Assembly (NCBI GenBank): GCA_030144725.1 | Contig: JASKMD010000019.1 | Span: 4,186,985-4,250,984 of the forward strand | Length of the DNA stretch: 64,000 bases | Direction of reading: 5' to 3' | Origin: Haematococcus lacustris | Lineage: Eukaryota; Chlorophyta; Chlorophyceae; Chlamydomonadales; Haematococcaceae | Part shown: positions 32,095 to 41,749 of the stretch, piece after piece | How positions within the stretch are numbered: the stretch's first letter is position 1 | How the letters are laid out: every line of letters starts with the position of its first letter | Program-made: the position numbers and the translations under genes | The notes under the pieces: generated by a model | Told to the model about the DNA's origin: nothing | What the model saw: the letters and a program-made list of their open reading frames with translations, nothing else | Database searches by the model: none

Positions 32095-32225
32095 ATGCTA
32101 CTGAAGGTACTCGTGCACTCATCGCCCTTCATCAAGGAGCAGCCGGGGTTTTCTATGGATGTTCCAAACAACAATGGTAACTTGCATGTTTGTGCACTTG
32201 TGTTGCAGAAAGTGACATTTTTGTA
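32095..32225 (+). repeat. Dispersed repeat, inverted relative of the 8.7-kb copy
   Basis: Encodes SPFIKEQPGFSMDVPNNNGN, matching the minus strand at 8690-8790. Separately, 32290-32345 (GAACCAACACATGCGTC...CTCACGTGCCCAC) recurs at 40950-40983, a second small dispersed family. Nothing gene-like is seen elsewhere in 31789-32370. Confidence 0.6.
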
Positions 32226-32371
32226 TTAGAGCTGAAGAAGGGGCGGGGGTGCTGTTAACCGCAGTAAAGATAACCAACTGACTAACTGCCTTGGATATGC
32301 AGCTGAACCAACACATGCGTCAATACTCACGTGCCCACTATAATGCATGGCGCGGTACCCACTCCTTGTAG

Positions 32372-32772
32372 GTAATTGAGTTTTACTCGATTGTAATCGT
32401 TAATAGACCTCGTTTTAAGAATCGTTAACTGCAGCGACCTGGTGTATTAACAAAAAGTGGTTGCCAACGAACACGTAACAGCCGGCCAACACCATCGCAG
32501 GTGACAAGAAGCATCACATTGCGCGGCTTCGCCGCGCCTATAGAGCTTCGCCTACGTAAAACTCAATTACACTAGATAATGGAGTCGCTAGGGTCGTTTC
32601 AGGTGGTTGAAAAAGGCTCGGTCTCGGCCCTGGCGCGGGGCAGCTCTCGACCTCAGCCAGCGGTCACGTCGCTACGCTCCGTGACCGCTGGCTTCGGTCT
32701 CGAGCTGCCCCGCGCCAGGGCCTCGGCCTCGCCTTTTTAAACCGCCTAAAACGACCCGCGACACCATTATCT
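32372..32772. mobile_element. Foldback/MITE-like element with a long hairpin
   Basis: 32574-32667 and 32681-32772 are inverted copies of one another, about 85% alike by eye over about 92 bp, with a 13-nt spacer (32668-32680). The tips are AGATAATGG and CCATTATCT, flanked by ACT on both sides. Just to the left, GTAATTGAGTTTTAC (32372-32386) and its exact reverse complement (32556-32570) form a second inverted pair, with a small hairpin GCGCGGCTTCGCCGCGC at 32521-32537 between them. No coding potential. The structure resembles a miniature inverted-repeat or foldback transposon; a 3-bp target duplication (ACT) is possible but weak. Confidence 0.65.
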
Positions 32773-33021
32773 ACTACGTAATTGTCATGTCTCATACCAT
32801 AAACATAACAGCCTAACTCCGCCGCTCAAGTGCCCAACAAAACTTCACGACCACGTCGTTACGCCGAGGCGCCAGGGTTTCAGCAGACTCTGTTATGTCA
32901 TGCACTCTATGTTTGTTTACCGGCCCCATTTTCATGTCTCTGGCACGCCATCTGCACATGTTGTGGTGCGCGGTAGTCATACAAGCTGTATGATACGAGG
33001 TTGAAAGACCAAGCTCATCAG

Positions 33022-34996
33022 GTCACCCCCGCCATTGGCCCCGCAATTCACTTTTTGGCACCGTCTTTGATCCGCTGCATGTAATTCTTCCACCGTTGGG
33101 CTCTACATCTCACAACGGTGTCGCTAGCAGGTTAGGCCCTCTTTTGTCGATTGTACTGCACTGTCTCGACGACATGATTAGCTTTGCAATGTCATTCTCT
33201 ATCTGTTTATATGCGTGTCGCAACAGGAGAGATGAATTGGTGGCCGGAAGCATTTCCGCGCCGAGCAGCCTTTGCTGCCGTCGGACTGGCAAATCGCGAT
33301 TACTTCCCAGGCAAGCACGGGGTGCTGTTTCTTAATGCGTGTGGCATACGATGATAACACATGCAACCAAATCTGCTGACCTGCACAGGTGCTTGGCTGT
33401 TTTGAGGATCAACACCAAACCCACACCAGCCCAAGGGTCTCCCAAGCAGCAGTGCAGCAAGGCTATCAGCTCTTGAAAACAGTGAGCAAGAGGTGAGTAA
33501 GGTTGTATTATACCTCACCTTGTCTAGGTCAGTTTGATGTTCACTCGCACACTTCCGCAACGCATGACAGGCATGAACAGCTGAGGGTAGCACATAACTG
33601 TCGTGAGCCTTAGTTTCATAATATTTCTACTTATTTCCAACCATGTTTTGTGGTGTGTGCCCCAAGACCTTGTCTTTGTGATTGTGTGTGCAGGATGCCA
33701 ATAATAAATCACCCCCATCTCCATCACCGAGCAAGGCAGCAGCGGCGTAGAGCAGCAGCCAACAAGGAGGTAGCCAGGAGTCAGCAAGGCATGACATGGA
33801 GCTGGACGTTGTTGTTGTGTTGTCACCTTGTTGTTAGGGTACACCCCCCCTCCCCCCTAAAATCTAGCCCACCCCACCCCACCCCACCCCACCCCACCCC
33901 ACCCCACCCCACCCCACCCCACCCCACCCCACCCCACCCCACCCCACCCCACCCCACCCCACCCCACCCCACCCCACCCCACCCCACCCCACCCCACCCC
34001 ACCCCACCCCACCCCACCCCACCCCACCCCACCCCACCCCACCCCACCCCACCCCACCCCACCCCACCCCACCCCACCCCACCCCACCCCACCCCACCCC
34101 ACCCCACCCCACCCCACCCCACCCCAGCCTAGCCTAGCCCAACCCAACCCAACCCAACCCAACCCAACCCAACCCAACCCAACCCAACCCAGCCCAACCC
34201 AACCCAACCCAACCCAACCCAGCCCAGTCCAGCCCAGCCCAGCCCAGCCCAGCCCAGCCTGATTTGGTACCATGGGGCATAGGCAGCAAGGCAAAGTGCT
34301 TAGCAGTCCCGTGGTGAGTGTTAGCTATAGCAAGGAGGTGCAACCAGTCCTTGCTTGTTGTGCAACTTGCATAGGTGGTGTGTGAGGCATGTGTCATTGT
34401 GTTGTGGTGTGTTGTTGAGGTGGTGGTTGTTGTGATGTTGTGTTGTTGTGTGGTGTTGCCACCTTCTTACATTAATGCATGTGCTTGGCATCAGCGATAC
34501 ATCTCTTCTATAGTGGTGTTGCAAGGCGTTTGTTGAACACCATGGCACATGTAACACTGAAAGCCAGAGCCAACCCGAGCCATCCCGACAACATATTGCC
34601 AAGTGATGATGTAGCGCTGTCATGATGCAGCTTACATTTTCTTAGAGTCATGCAAAGAAGTAAATGAGGTGAGGGGTGCCAGCTGGCTGACTTGTGCGCT
34701 AATTCGCAAATTTAATGCTCCATGCACTGACATGCAAGCAGGCGTACTGCACTTGTGCCGTTGGCTTACGGCGTGCGTAGAAGGATTGCTAGCCTCGCCT
34801 TATGATGTGCGTGAGTCTTTTAGCAGCGGAAGGCACAGGTCAGGTTTGGGCGGGCGCCGATCTGAGCTAGTGTTTTGCGGCTGGTGGGTGTCACATACGC
34901 CTGTTACACCCGGCTGCGTCAATACTTTGTCGCGAGCTTCACGGAGATTCGCGCCCCAGACCGTCTCACATTTGCGGGGCCAATGGCGGGGGTGAC
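33022..34996. mobile_element. Candidate non-autonomous DNA transposon with perfect 25-bp terminal inverted repeats
   Basis: 33022-33046 (starting GTCACCCCCGCC) is exactly the reverse complement of 34972-34996. The similarity may extend outward (GCTCATCAG left, CTGATCAGC right) with a small gap. The 1.97-kb interior has no recognisable transposase and contains the large CCCCA array. No clear flanking target duplication was found. A chance 25-bp perfect match is very unlikely, but an inverted pair of unrelated repeat copies is possible. Confidence 0.6.
33871..34255. repeat. (CCCCA)n then (CCCAA/CCCAG)n arrays
   Basis: About 50 perfect CCCCA units (33871-34126), then CCCAA and CCCAG units to about 34255. 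The minus strand is TGGGG-rich and could form G-quadruplexes. Confidence 0.97.
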
Positions 34997-35121
34997 AATT
35001 GGCTGATCAGCTGCCAAGTGTCATGATGTGACATACAACGTTATGACATGGTGACTGCAGGATGACCACATAGGATGTGCACAAAACCTTCACAGCTTGG
35101 TAGCTACTACAAGTGCCAGAC

Positions 35122-35760
35122 AAACAAAACTCTTTAAAACAAGGAACAACATGTTTGACTGTGGGTAATCTCACTCAGCTACTCCAATCAAGTTGAAGCA
35201 TCCTCGGTCGCACCCTTGATGACTGCCAACCCCACTCCGGTAGCACTGTTTCCCCCTAGACCACTGCGCACCTCATCAAAACCAACAGCTTAATGCTTCT
35301 GTAAGGCTAACAGCCTGTGTAAACTACTAGGGCCTATGCATTGTTGCAGGCCCGGCCATCAATGCCCCGCCGGTACTCTGCAGCCCGGTGCAACCTCTGC
35401 CTGCCCTTGGGCAGCCGGCCATTGACCCGCTTGTAGCCCTGCTGGTACTCCGTGCCAACGGTGGGCAGAGCCTCCAAGCCCTCATAGCTGCACAGCTCCA
35501 GGGGGCGCTGCATGCTCTCCCAGTGCGCTGCAAGTTCAGGCACCCGTTGGTGTCCCGGCCCAGCCACCTGCCCCATGGGGGGGCTTGGGGTGGTGGGACT
35601 GGGCCAGGTGGGGCCTGGGCAGGGGGCTGGTCCTGGGCTGGGGGAGGTGGAGGGGGTCCTGGGCAATGGGGGCAGGGGGGGCAGGGGGAGGGGGGTCCTG
35701 GGCAGGGGGGTGCTGAGTTGGGGGAGGGGGGTCCTGGGCAGGGGGGTTAGGCGGCACCTG
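35122..35760 (-). pseudogene. Fanzor-like C-terminal region with conserved 3' flank (copy 3)
   Basis: Minus strand, in order: a Pro-rich linker (about 35750-35590), GRWLGRDTNGCLNLQR at about 35575-35530 (DRD motif with the first Asp replaced by Gly), a one-base deletion, then in another frame MQRPLELCSYEGLEALPTVG and GYKRVNGRLPKGRQRLHR to a stop just after ACNNA (35334). The non-coding 35122-35335 beyond the stop matches 61141-61352 at roughly 90% by eye, and the match ends abruptly at 35122. In TnpB and Fanzor loci the guide-RNA scaffold overlaps this position, so this flank is a candidate for it; that is inference. The copy is broken by the frameshift. Confidence 0.55.
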
Positions 35761-35799
35761 ATGGCACCATTGCAGGCCTCGCACATATTTAGCATGGCT

Positions 35800-36497
35800 C
35801 CAGGCATGGCTCCAGACTGAGCAACATTATCGAAGCGGGGGGGTGCATCAGGTCGCCAACCAACCGGAGTGCCGGCTACGGGAGGATTAGTCGTAATGAG
35901 ACTTCGAGGATTGCCGCAACGTTGTTGCAGGGCCCTGTGTACAACACTAAGGACTGAGCAAAAACAAAACAGATTTACACCGCAGCATGTTCTCTCTTAC
36001 TCTCGCTTCCTTTCTCTCAATCTCCCTCTCAATAATACATCCACGCAATCACCATTAAAGAGGCCCGAGCACAATATGATGCCAAAACAGGCCTACCAGC
36101 TATGGCATCATGGCAACTGTGGGTGTCCTAACCCAGTCAAAATGTACCACAAGCCATAGCTACAGTCAGCTCAGTCCATGCTGAGCCACAGCCATGATGC
36201 CAGATGCTACCTGGGGTTGGTGCAGTCAATAGCTTGAAAACGTACGACCATGTAAGACCCCGGCCTAAGCATGGTCAACAGCCCACATACCTCGGATTGT
36301 TCCCAGCAATCTGACCTCACTCCCGAAGACGCCTTGGGCAATAAGGATACAGCTGCATGGCTCAATGTGGTGTCGCCCTGCCCTCCTGGGAGGGTTGTCA
36401 GCTAGGGTCAGGGTCAGGGTTATATATTGATATCAGCCTGGGCCGACCAGCACAGCACAGCCCGTCCAGCCTGGGCCCAGCGCACTGTGCCCGCTTA
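35800..36497. other. Gap downstream of the anchored-protein gene
   Basis: No gene is seen. It should include the 3' UTR of the minus-strand gene that ends at 36498. A TGTAA on the minus strand occurs only at about 35974. Confidence 0.4.
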
Positions 36498-38031
36498 CTA
36501 GCTCGTAGAGCTGACCACATAGACCGTGGTGCCCAGCATGGCCAGCAGCACCCCCACCAACAGTGGGAGGTAAGGGACAGTGCCTGTGAAAGCGAAACAC
36601 AGGGGTGACAGTCACACTCATGGCTGGTCACCTAGCTGATGATGATGATGGTAATGATGATGGCCTACACCTCTGAAGCTATTGGCCATAAGGCTGTTAG
36701 GCTCGCTTGGTTGCCTTGCAGCCCCACTGAGCCACCTAGAGAGATTACCTAGCAGCCGGCCCAACCACTCAGAGGGCCAAGCGGCTGTGGCATTATCTAT
36801 GTGAGGCCTGGCTTGACATCTAGTATCCTCACCTGCCTAGACCCTGTCAGGCCTGGCAGCCTCCCATACCCACAGCTCCAGCCCCAAGGGCGATGGGCTG
36901 CCTTACCCATTGCTTTCGTGTGGTCAAGACACCTGTAGCCGCCCCGCTGCTGTGATCAGCCCAGGCAGATGGCTGCATAGCCCACAACCACGGCGTACCT
37001 GTGGAATCAGAGGGCTTGTAGTATGTGTTCTCCACACGCTCCTCCTCCACATACTCCTGTCATGCAAGCATGTCATGCCAGCCAGGTTGAGATAAAAGTA
37101 TCCATGCACCAAGCAGTCATACCAGGCTGATGGTTGGCACAGTGTGAAACCATCATCACATGCCAAATCTGTCCATCCAAGTTCACTCAATTGAGATCAA
37201 CTTAGCAGGCATGTGTCTATGCTGCACCCCAATGACTTGATTCAGAGTATGCACCAGCACCACCGACAGCCTCCATGACATGAGCAAGGAAACCAGATGG
37301 ACTACATGGAAAGTAGAAAAGCAGCACCCAAACCCCTTTCCATGCACATGGCCAGGTGCGCACCATACCTTGAAGTAATCTTTGTATGTCCCTCCGATCT
37401 TGCGTCGAAGAGCTTTGTCTGTATCGAGTTAAAAATTGCGCCAGTGTGAGAAGAGTGGGGAGCATGTATGGCAGCAAATGCACACAGAGGCGCCCATGCT
37501 CATGCTTTCCACTATTGCAGGTGAGAACATCCACACTTCAACTCACATGCCTCACGATCCATCTTGCTTTCGCCTGCAACAAAGAGAGATGAAAGAAGTT
37601 TGGGGTGTGGGAACTTGCGAGTGTCAACTCAACAGTGGGTGGAACTGTTGTTGGCAGCACTGCCCATACCTTTCTTCCAGTTCTGCTTCGTCTCCCACAA
37701 CAAATCAGCATCCTTGCGTGACCGAGGTTGGGAAAAGTCTAGTGCTTGCACGACCTGGCTCATCATGCTATCCCGGCTGCAAAAACATACGTCGCGCAAG
37801 TACCGACGCAGGCGTGGCTGACATGGCCCGGCGACGTAGGGATTTGTTGGGTGAGAGCACTCACGTCTCAACGACCGCTTCCTCCTCCTTCTTGGGCTTC
37901 GGAGCAGCAGCTGCCTGCTTTGTGGTCTTCACATTTGTCCGGCTTTGGAACAAAGCTTTTGTGGCCAGGGGTCGCCGGCTGGCCGCTAGTGGCCGGCATG
38001 CCATCTGCTTCTTGCTTGCGATGGAAGCCAT
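36498..38031 (-). CDS. Small, probably plastid-targeted, C-terminally membrane-anchored protein of unknown function
   Basis: Six exons join in phase: 38031-37865, 37776-37670, 37573-37547, 37418-37369, 37056-36999, 36583-36498, giving 164 residues from ATG 38031 to TAG 36498-36500. The first 45 residues are rich in Ala, Ser, Lys and Arg with almost no acid (MASIASKKQMACRPLAASRR...), like a chlorophyte transit peptide. A Lys/Glu stretch (KPKKEEEA) and a charged soluble segment with YKALRRKIGGTYKDYFKEY follow. Residues about 138-160 form one hydrophobic span (YLPLLVGVLLAMLGTTVYVV) close to the C-terminus. This is the layout of a small thylakoid or envelope protein, but I do not recognise the family. 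The location is inferred from composition. All introns have GT-AG ends. Confidence 0.7.
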
Positions 38032-38893
38032 CTTAATGCAGCGCAAATGTCCGTTCTAGTGTCAGAAACCCGAATATCTTAAGGAACGCTTTTGCACGCA
38101 CAAATGTGACGCCCGTGGTTGGCCCGCAGCACCTGGTGCTCGTTGCTACTGGCACCATCTAGCACATGTTTAATCCCTACCCGCTTGCAAATGGCGATCC
38201 TTGCCAACGCCAAGTTAGGCACGTGCAGGTGATTACAAGCCTGCGTAGGCCAAGACCTCAAATGACCCTCGACCACTAAGTGTAGTAGTAAGGTAGTGGG
38301 CCGGGAGGGTTTCAGCACCGCGTGTGTTTGACGTGTGGCCATCACAAGCGCGTGAAGCCACGCTCTTGTCCATGTGGATTACATGCTGTGCCCACCACAT
38401 CGGATTTTATTGGGACAGCAAGTAGCTCGAGAGGGAGGGGGAGAGGCGGGGTCTACAGCCGTGCTGGTTTCAATGGAGACAACGTTAACATGCGAAAGTA
38501 CGTGCACAGCCTACTCATGTAAGAAACCCCTGCCCTGCTGCCGTAAACCATGTAGCATTGGACCACACATCTGCCACCATGCCAACTACCAGGTCCAGCC
38601 GCCATGTGGGATGGTGAGCGACAGGGTGCTGCAGGGTTCGAAGATGTACCCTGTGCAGCCCTCTACCATGTCGACAGCGTCCATTCCCATGTCGACAGTT
38701 CACACATCGCCGGCGCGGTGGCCACGCGAGGCCCCTCGCGACCAGCCCTGCCTGCGCCCAGCTACAAAGTCCCTCATCCACCTTTTAACCCTCAGCACCA
38801 GAGCTGATTCCCAGGCCACTTCCTAGCTCGAGCCAAGCGGCCCCATCAGGCTGACAGACACAAAGATGCCAACACTTAGCTCATTACCACCAA
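38032..38893. other. Intergenic, no gene recognised
   Basis: 5' flank of the anchored-protein gene, then about 700 bp with open frames that show no known motif. The 3' UTR of the minus-strand gene ending at 38894 should lie at its right edge. Confidence 0.4.
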
Positions 38894-40526
38894 CTAGTTC
38901 CAGAAAGCTGCGTCAGGGTCAGGCTTGCCCATCCTGAGCTTGGCCCGCTCAATGGCTATGAGGCATTGGCACCCGGGGGGAACCCGGTAAGCGCTCATGG
39001 GGGCACTGTTGTCGCTCAAGATCTGACCGGCATAGATCAGCTCCTGCAGGCACAGCATGAGGCAGCTAGGGGTGACACCACTGGTCAAACCAGTCAGAGG
39101 TCAGGCCAAGCGCTAGACCACAACAAACGCCAAACCCCTTTGCAGCTGTCAGCAACAGCAGCAACAGGATCTACCATCTCACCACCCTGCACTATCCGCA
39201 CTTTCCACCCCATAAGCCCATCCCTGTGCTCAGACCGCCCACCCCTACATACCCCTACTACCTCACCCACCCCGCACTCAGCCTGCCCACCCCTACCTTC
39301 CCCCACCCTACCCACCCCGCCCCTGCCCACCAGGTCATCCCAGTCCTGCAGCCCGGGTGTGGCCCGCCGCCCCTCCTCCTTGTTGCTGCGCGCAATGCCG
39401 CCCGCCCAAAGCGCCTTCTTCACTCGCTCCACACTCCAGTCAGGGCGAGCTGTGACCCGGTAGCGGCAGCCAGAGCAGAAGAACGTCTGAGGAAGAAGGT
39501 GAAGCAGAGGAAGAAGGGGGGTGGGCAGTGGGCACGAGGTTTTAGGGGTCTATTGCAGAGGATAAGATAAGACCAGTATGGAGTTGCTGAGGCATGGCGC
39601 TGTGGGGCAGGCAAGGGCGGGGGGCTAAGGCGGGGGAGGTTAGGGTCCAGGTCAGGGTCACAGGACAGACCGAGCCGTCACCCAGGCCATCCACACTCCT
39701 TCCGCCCTTCACACTGGCAAGCAATGACAGCAATCAACAGTAGCAGCGCTGAGTCAGCACATCCCCGCCCCTTGTGCCCTGCCGCTGTGCCTGCTGGGGA
39801 GACAGAGCTGCAGCACAGCCCACCAGGTGGTCCATGTCCTTGCGAGGGGGCACTGTGGGGATGCCTTCAAAGGGGTAGTCCATGGTGGCGATCTCTTCAA
39901 ACACCTCGGCCTGCTCAGCAAGGCAGTCAGCGACCAGCCGGAGTCACAGGGTGCAGGTAGTGGAAGCTGGGGGGTAGCTGGGTAGCCTGTGCTGTGCTGG
40001 GTAGCATGTTGCGCTGTGAGGAGGAGGGACAAGCATGGTGTGGGGTGTTTCTGCTTTGGTAGTGCTGGGAACCTCACGCAGTTGTGACTGTCAGCCTGGC
40101 CTGCGTCTGATGCTTTATGGCTGCATGGATTGCACGGTGAAGGGCAAGTGCCCAGGCTGGTATTGACTGACACACTCAGGCAACAGACATTGCTGCTGCT
40201 ACCAATGGTGGCACAGGCAGTGCTGGGTTTAGACATGCCTGCATGGAGCAAGCCTGCTGAGCAATGGAGATGGTGAGGAGGTGGTGCAGCAGTAGAATGA
40301 CACATGCATTGGAAGTGCAAATGGCCCTGATGGTGGTGGCGGTGGGTTGTGGGGTTAGTGTCGAGCAGGGGGGGAGGGTGCTGTGGTGCCAGATATCTAT
40401 GGGTGGCAGGGTGCTGGGAAACATTTAGGGGGGTCCCTCTCGCACCTCCTTTTCAGGCGGGATCAAGCGGTTCGTGTCGCAATCCCAGGCGCCCTTGCCC
40501 ATCGCGACACCGCTGCCACCGTCCAT
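38894..40526 (-). CDS. Small protein with a ubiquitin-like C-terminal fold
   Basis: Four exons in phase: 40526-40446, 39910-39824, 39486-39331, 39043-38894; 157 residues. The N-terminus reads MDGGSGVAMGKGAWDCDTN and continues EVFEEIATMDYPFEGIPTVP. The third exon has FFCSGCRYRV (one Cys pair) and WSVERVKKALW. The last exon ELIYAGQILSDNSAPMSAYR then VPPGCQCLIAIE resembles the second half of ubiquitin-like domains (x-LIYxGxxLxD...Y-x-V-x-x-G-x-x-L). There is no C-terminal Gly-Gly, so conjugation is not expected. The specific family is not recognised. Introns are GT-AG; the third exon's acceptor TTCCTCAG and the phase matches support the model. Confidence 0.6.
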
Positions 40527-40592
40527 TGTGCACTGTGCGCTGGTCCAAGAGCGCTGCGTCCGGGTCGGAACGAGGAACCTCGCTGCTGAGCG

Positions 40593-40820
40593 TTAGGAAG
40601 GCTGCGGTTGAAGGTCCAAGGCTGCGCGGAGAGTAGGGAGTAGGGACAAAGTCAAAGCAACCAGGACGGCACCCAACAGACCGTCATCGGCCCGTCCAAT
40701 GAAACCACCTCCAACTGGCAACAACGGCGCACTAATGGGCGCCACACTACTGACAATCCCCGTGATGTTGTGATCGAACACAGGCTGTAAGCTCATTGTT
40801 GTAAAGGCTACTGCTAGCAT
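40593..40820 (-). CDS. Short hydrophobic open frame upstream of the ubiquitin-like gene
   Basis: A 75-codon frame with ATG at 40820 and a second ATG at 40796, containing GIVSSVAPISAPLLPVGGG and a hydrophobic segment GAVLVALTLSLLP. It ends 66 bp before the start of the ubiquitin-like gene on the same strand, so it may be an upstream exon with an unidentified intron, an upstream ORF, or chance. No family is recognised. Confidence 0.25.
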   Translation of the reverse strand: MLAVAFTTMSLQPVFDHNITGIVSSVAPISAPLLPVGGGFIGRADDGLLGAVLVALTLSLLPTLRAALDLQPQPS

Positions 40821-41600
40821 GCCTAATACCCACTGCAGCGGAGCCCTCGTGTGTGTGTGTGTGCCTCTAGCTCCTATAGCTCATGCTCATGCTTGTTGTA
40901 CGTTCAACGGCACATCTTAGTGAAGCGTGGCCATCGGCCGACGTAACTCTGAACCAACAAATGCGTCCATGCTCACGTGCCCACAGCGCGCATCTCTCCG
41001 AGGACCCAGAATGCATGGCGCGGCCGAGAGATGAGTGTGCAGCTACGCTGCAGCCACTGCTGGCACCTCTGCCGGCGCAGCCAGGTTGCGACTAACCAGT
41101 GGAAGCCTAGACAGTTGCGGTATTGGGCTGCAGCCACACCAGCCGCGCTAATGCCGTCTTTCCCGTCGCTGGCGGTCAACGGCGGTCAACATCATCCCAT
41201 CTTTTCCACAGAATGCCTCGTTGTCAACCCTGACAGTCCAGAGCTGGCGGCGATAGTGCAAGCTGGTGAGGGCAGCGATTGCATTCATGTGCTCGTTACA
41301 GCTATACGATGTTGCAACCCCAGCAGTGATGCTGTGTTCTGGTACCACTAGGTGCTAGTGCTGGGGCTGTGCTGGGCTGGTTCTGATGAGCTAAAGTGAC
41401 ACTGAAACTGGGGCTCTATCTAGGTGATGGACCTAGGTTTTAGACTATTAGTGGTGAAGCTAGGTTCTGCTCCAGTTCCGTGTACCTCACCATACCTTTG
41501 CCCACCCCCCTTCACCCCAAACTGTAGTCCGTGCAAGCCTGCCTGACAGTGTGATAGCTGCCCTGCCTCTGCACGGCCACTGCAGGCGTTCAGCCGCATC
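40821..41600. other. Intergenic, mostly featureless
   Basis: Contains one copy of the dispersed motif GAACCAACA-ATGCGTC...CTCACGTGCCCAC (40950-40983) seen also at 32290. Nothing else can be supported. The frame of the following SUA5 gene stays open leftward to at least about 41600, so an upstream exon may begin here. Confidence 0.4.
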
Positions 41601-41749
41601 AGGCGAGACAGGATAGCCCAGGAGGTGGGACCCAGCCCCTGCCTCCTCTGGCTGCTGCCCCCTCGGCAGCACTACCAGATGCCAACCAGCCACCAACCCT
41701 CGCAGGCCAGCCCCTGCCACTCCCCAGGCTCACCAACACCACAGCCCTC

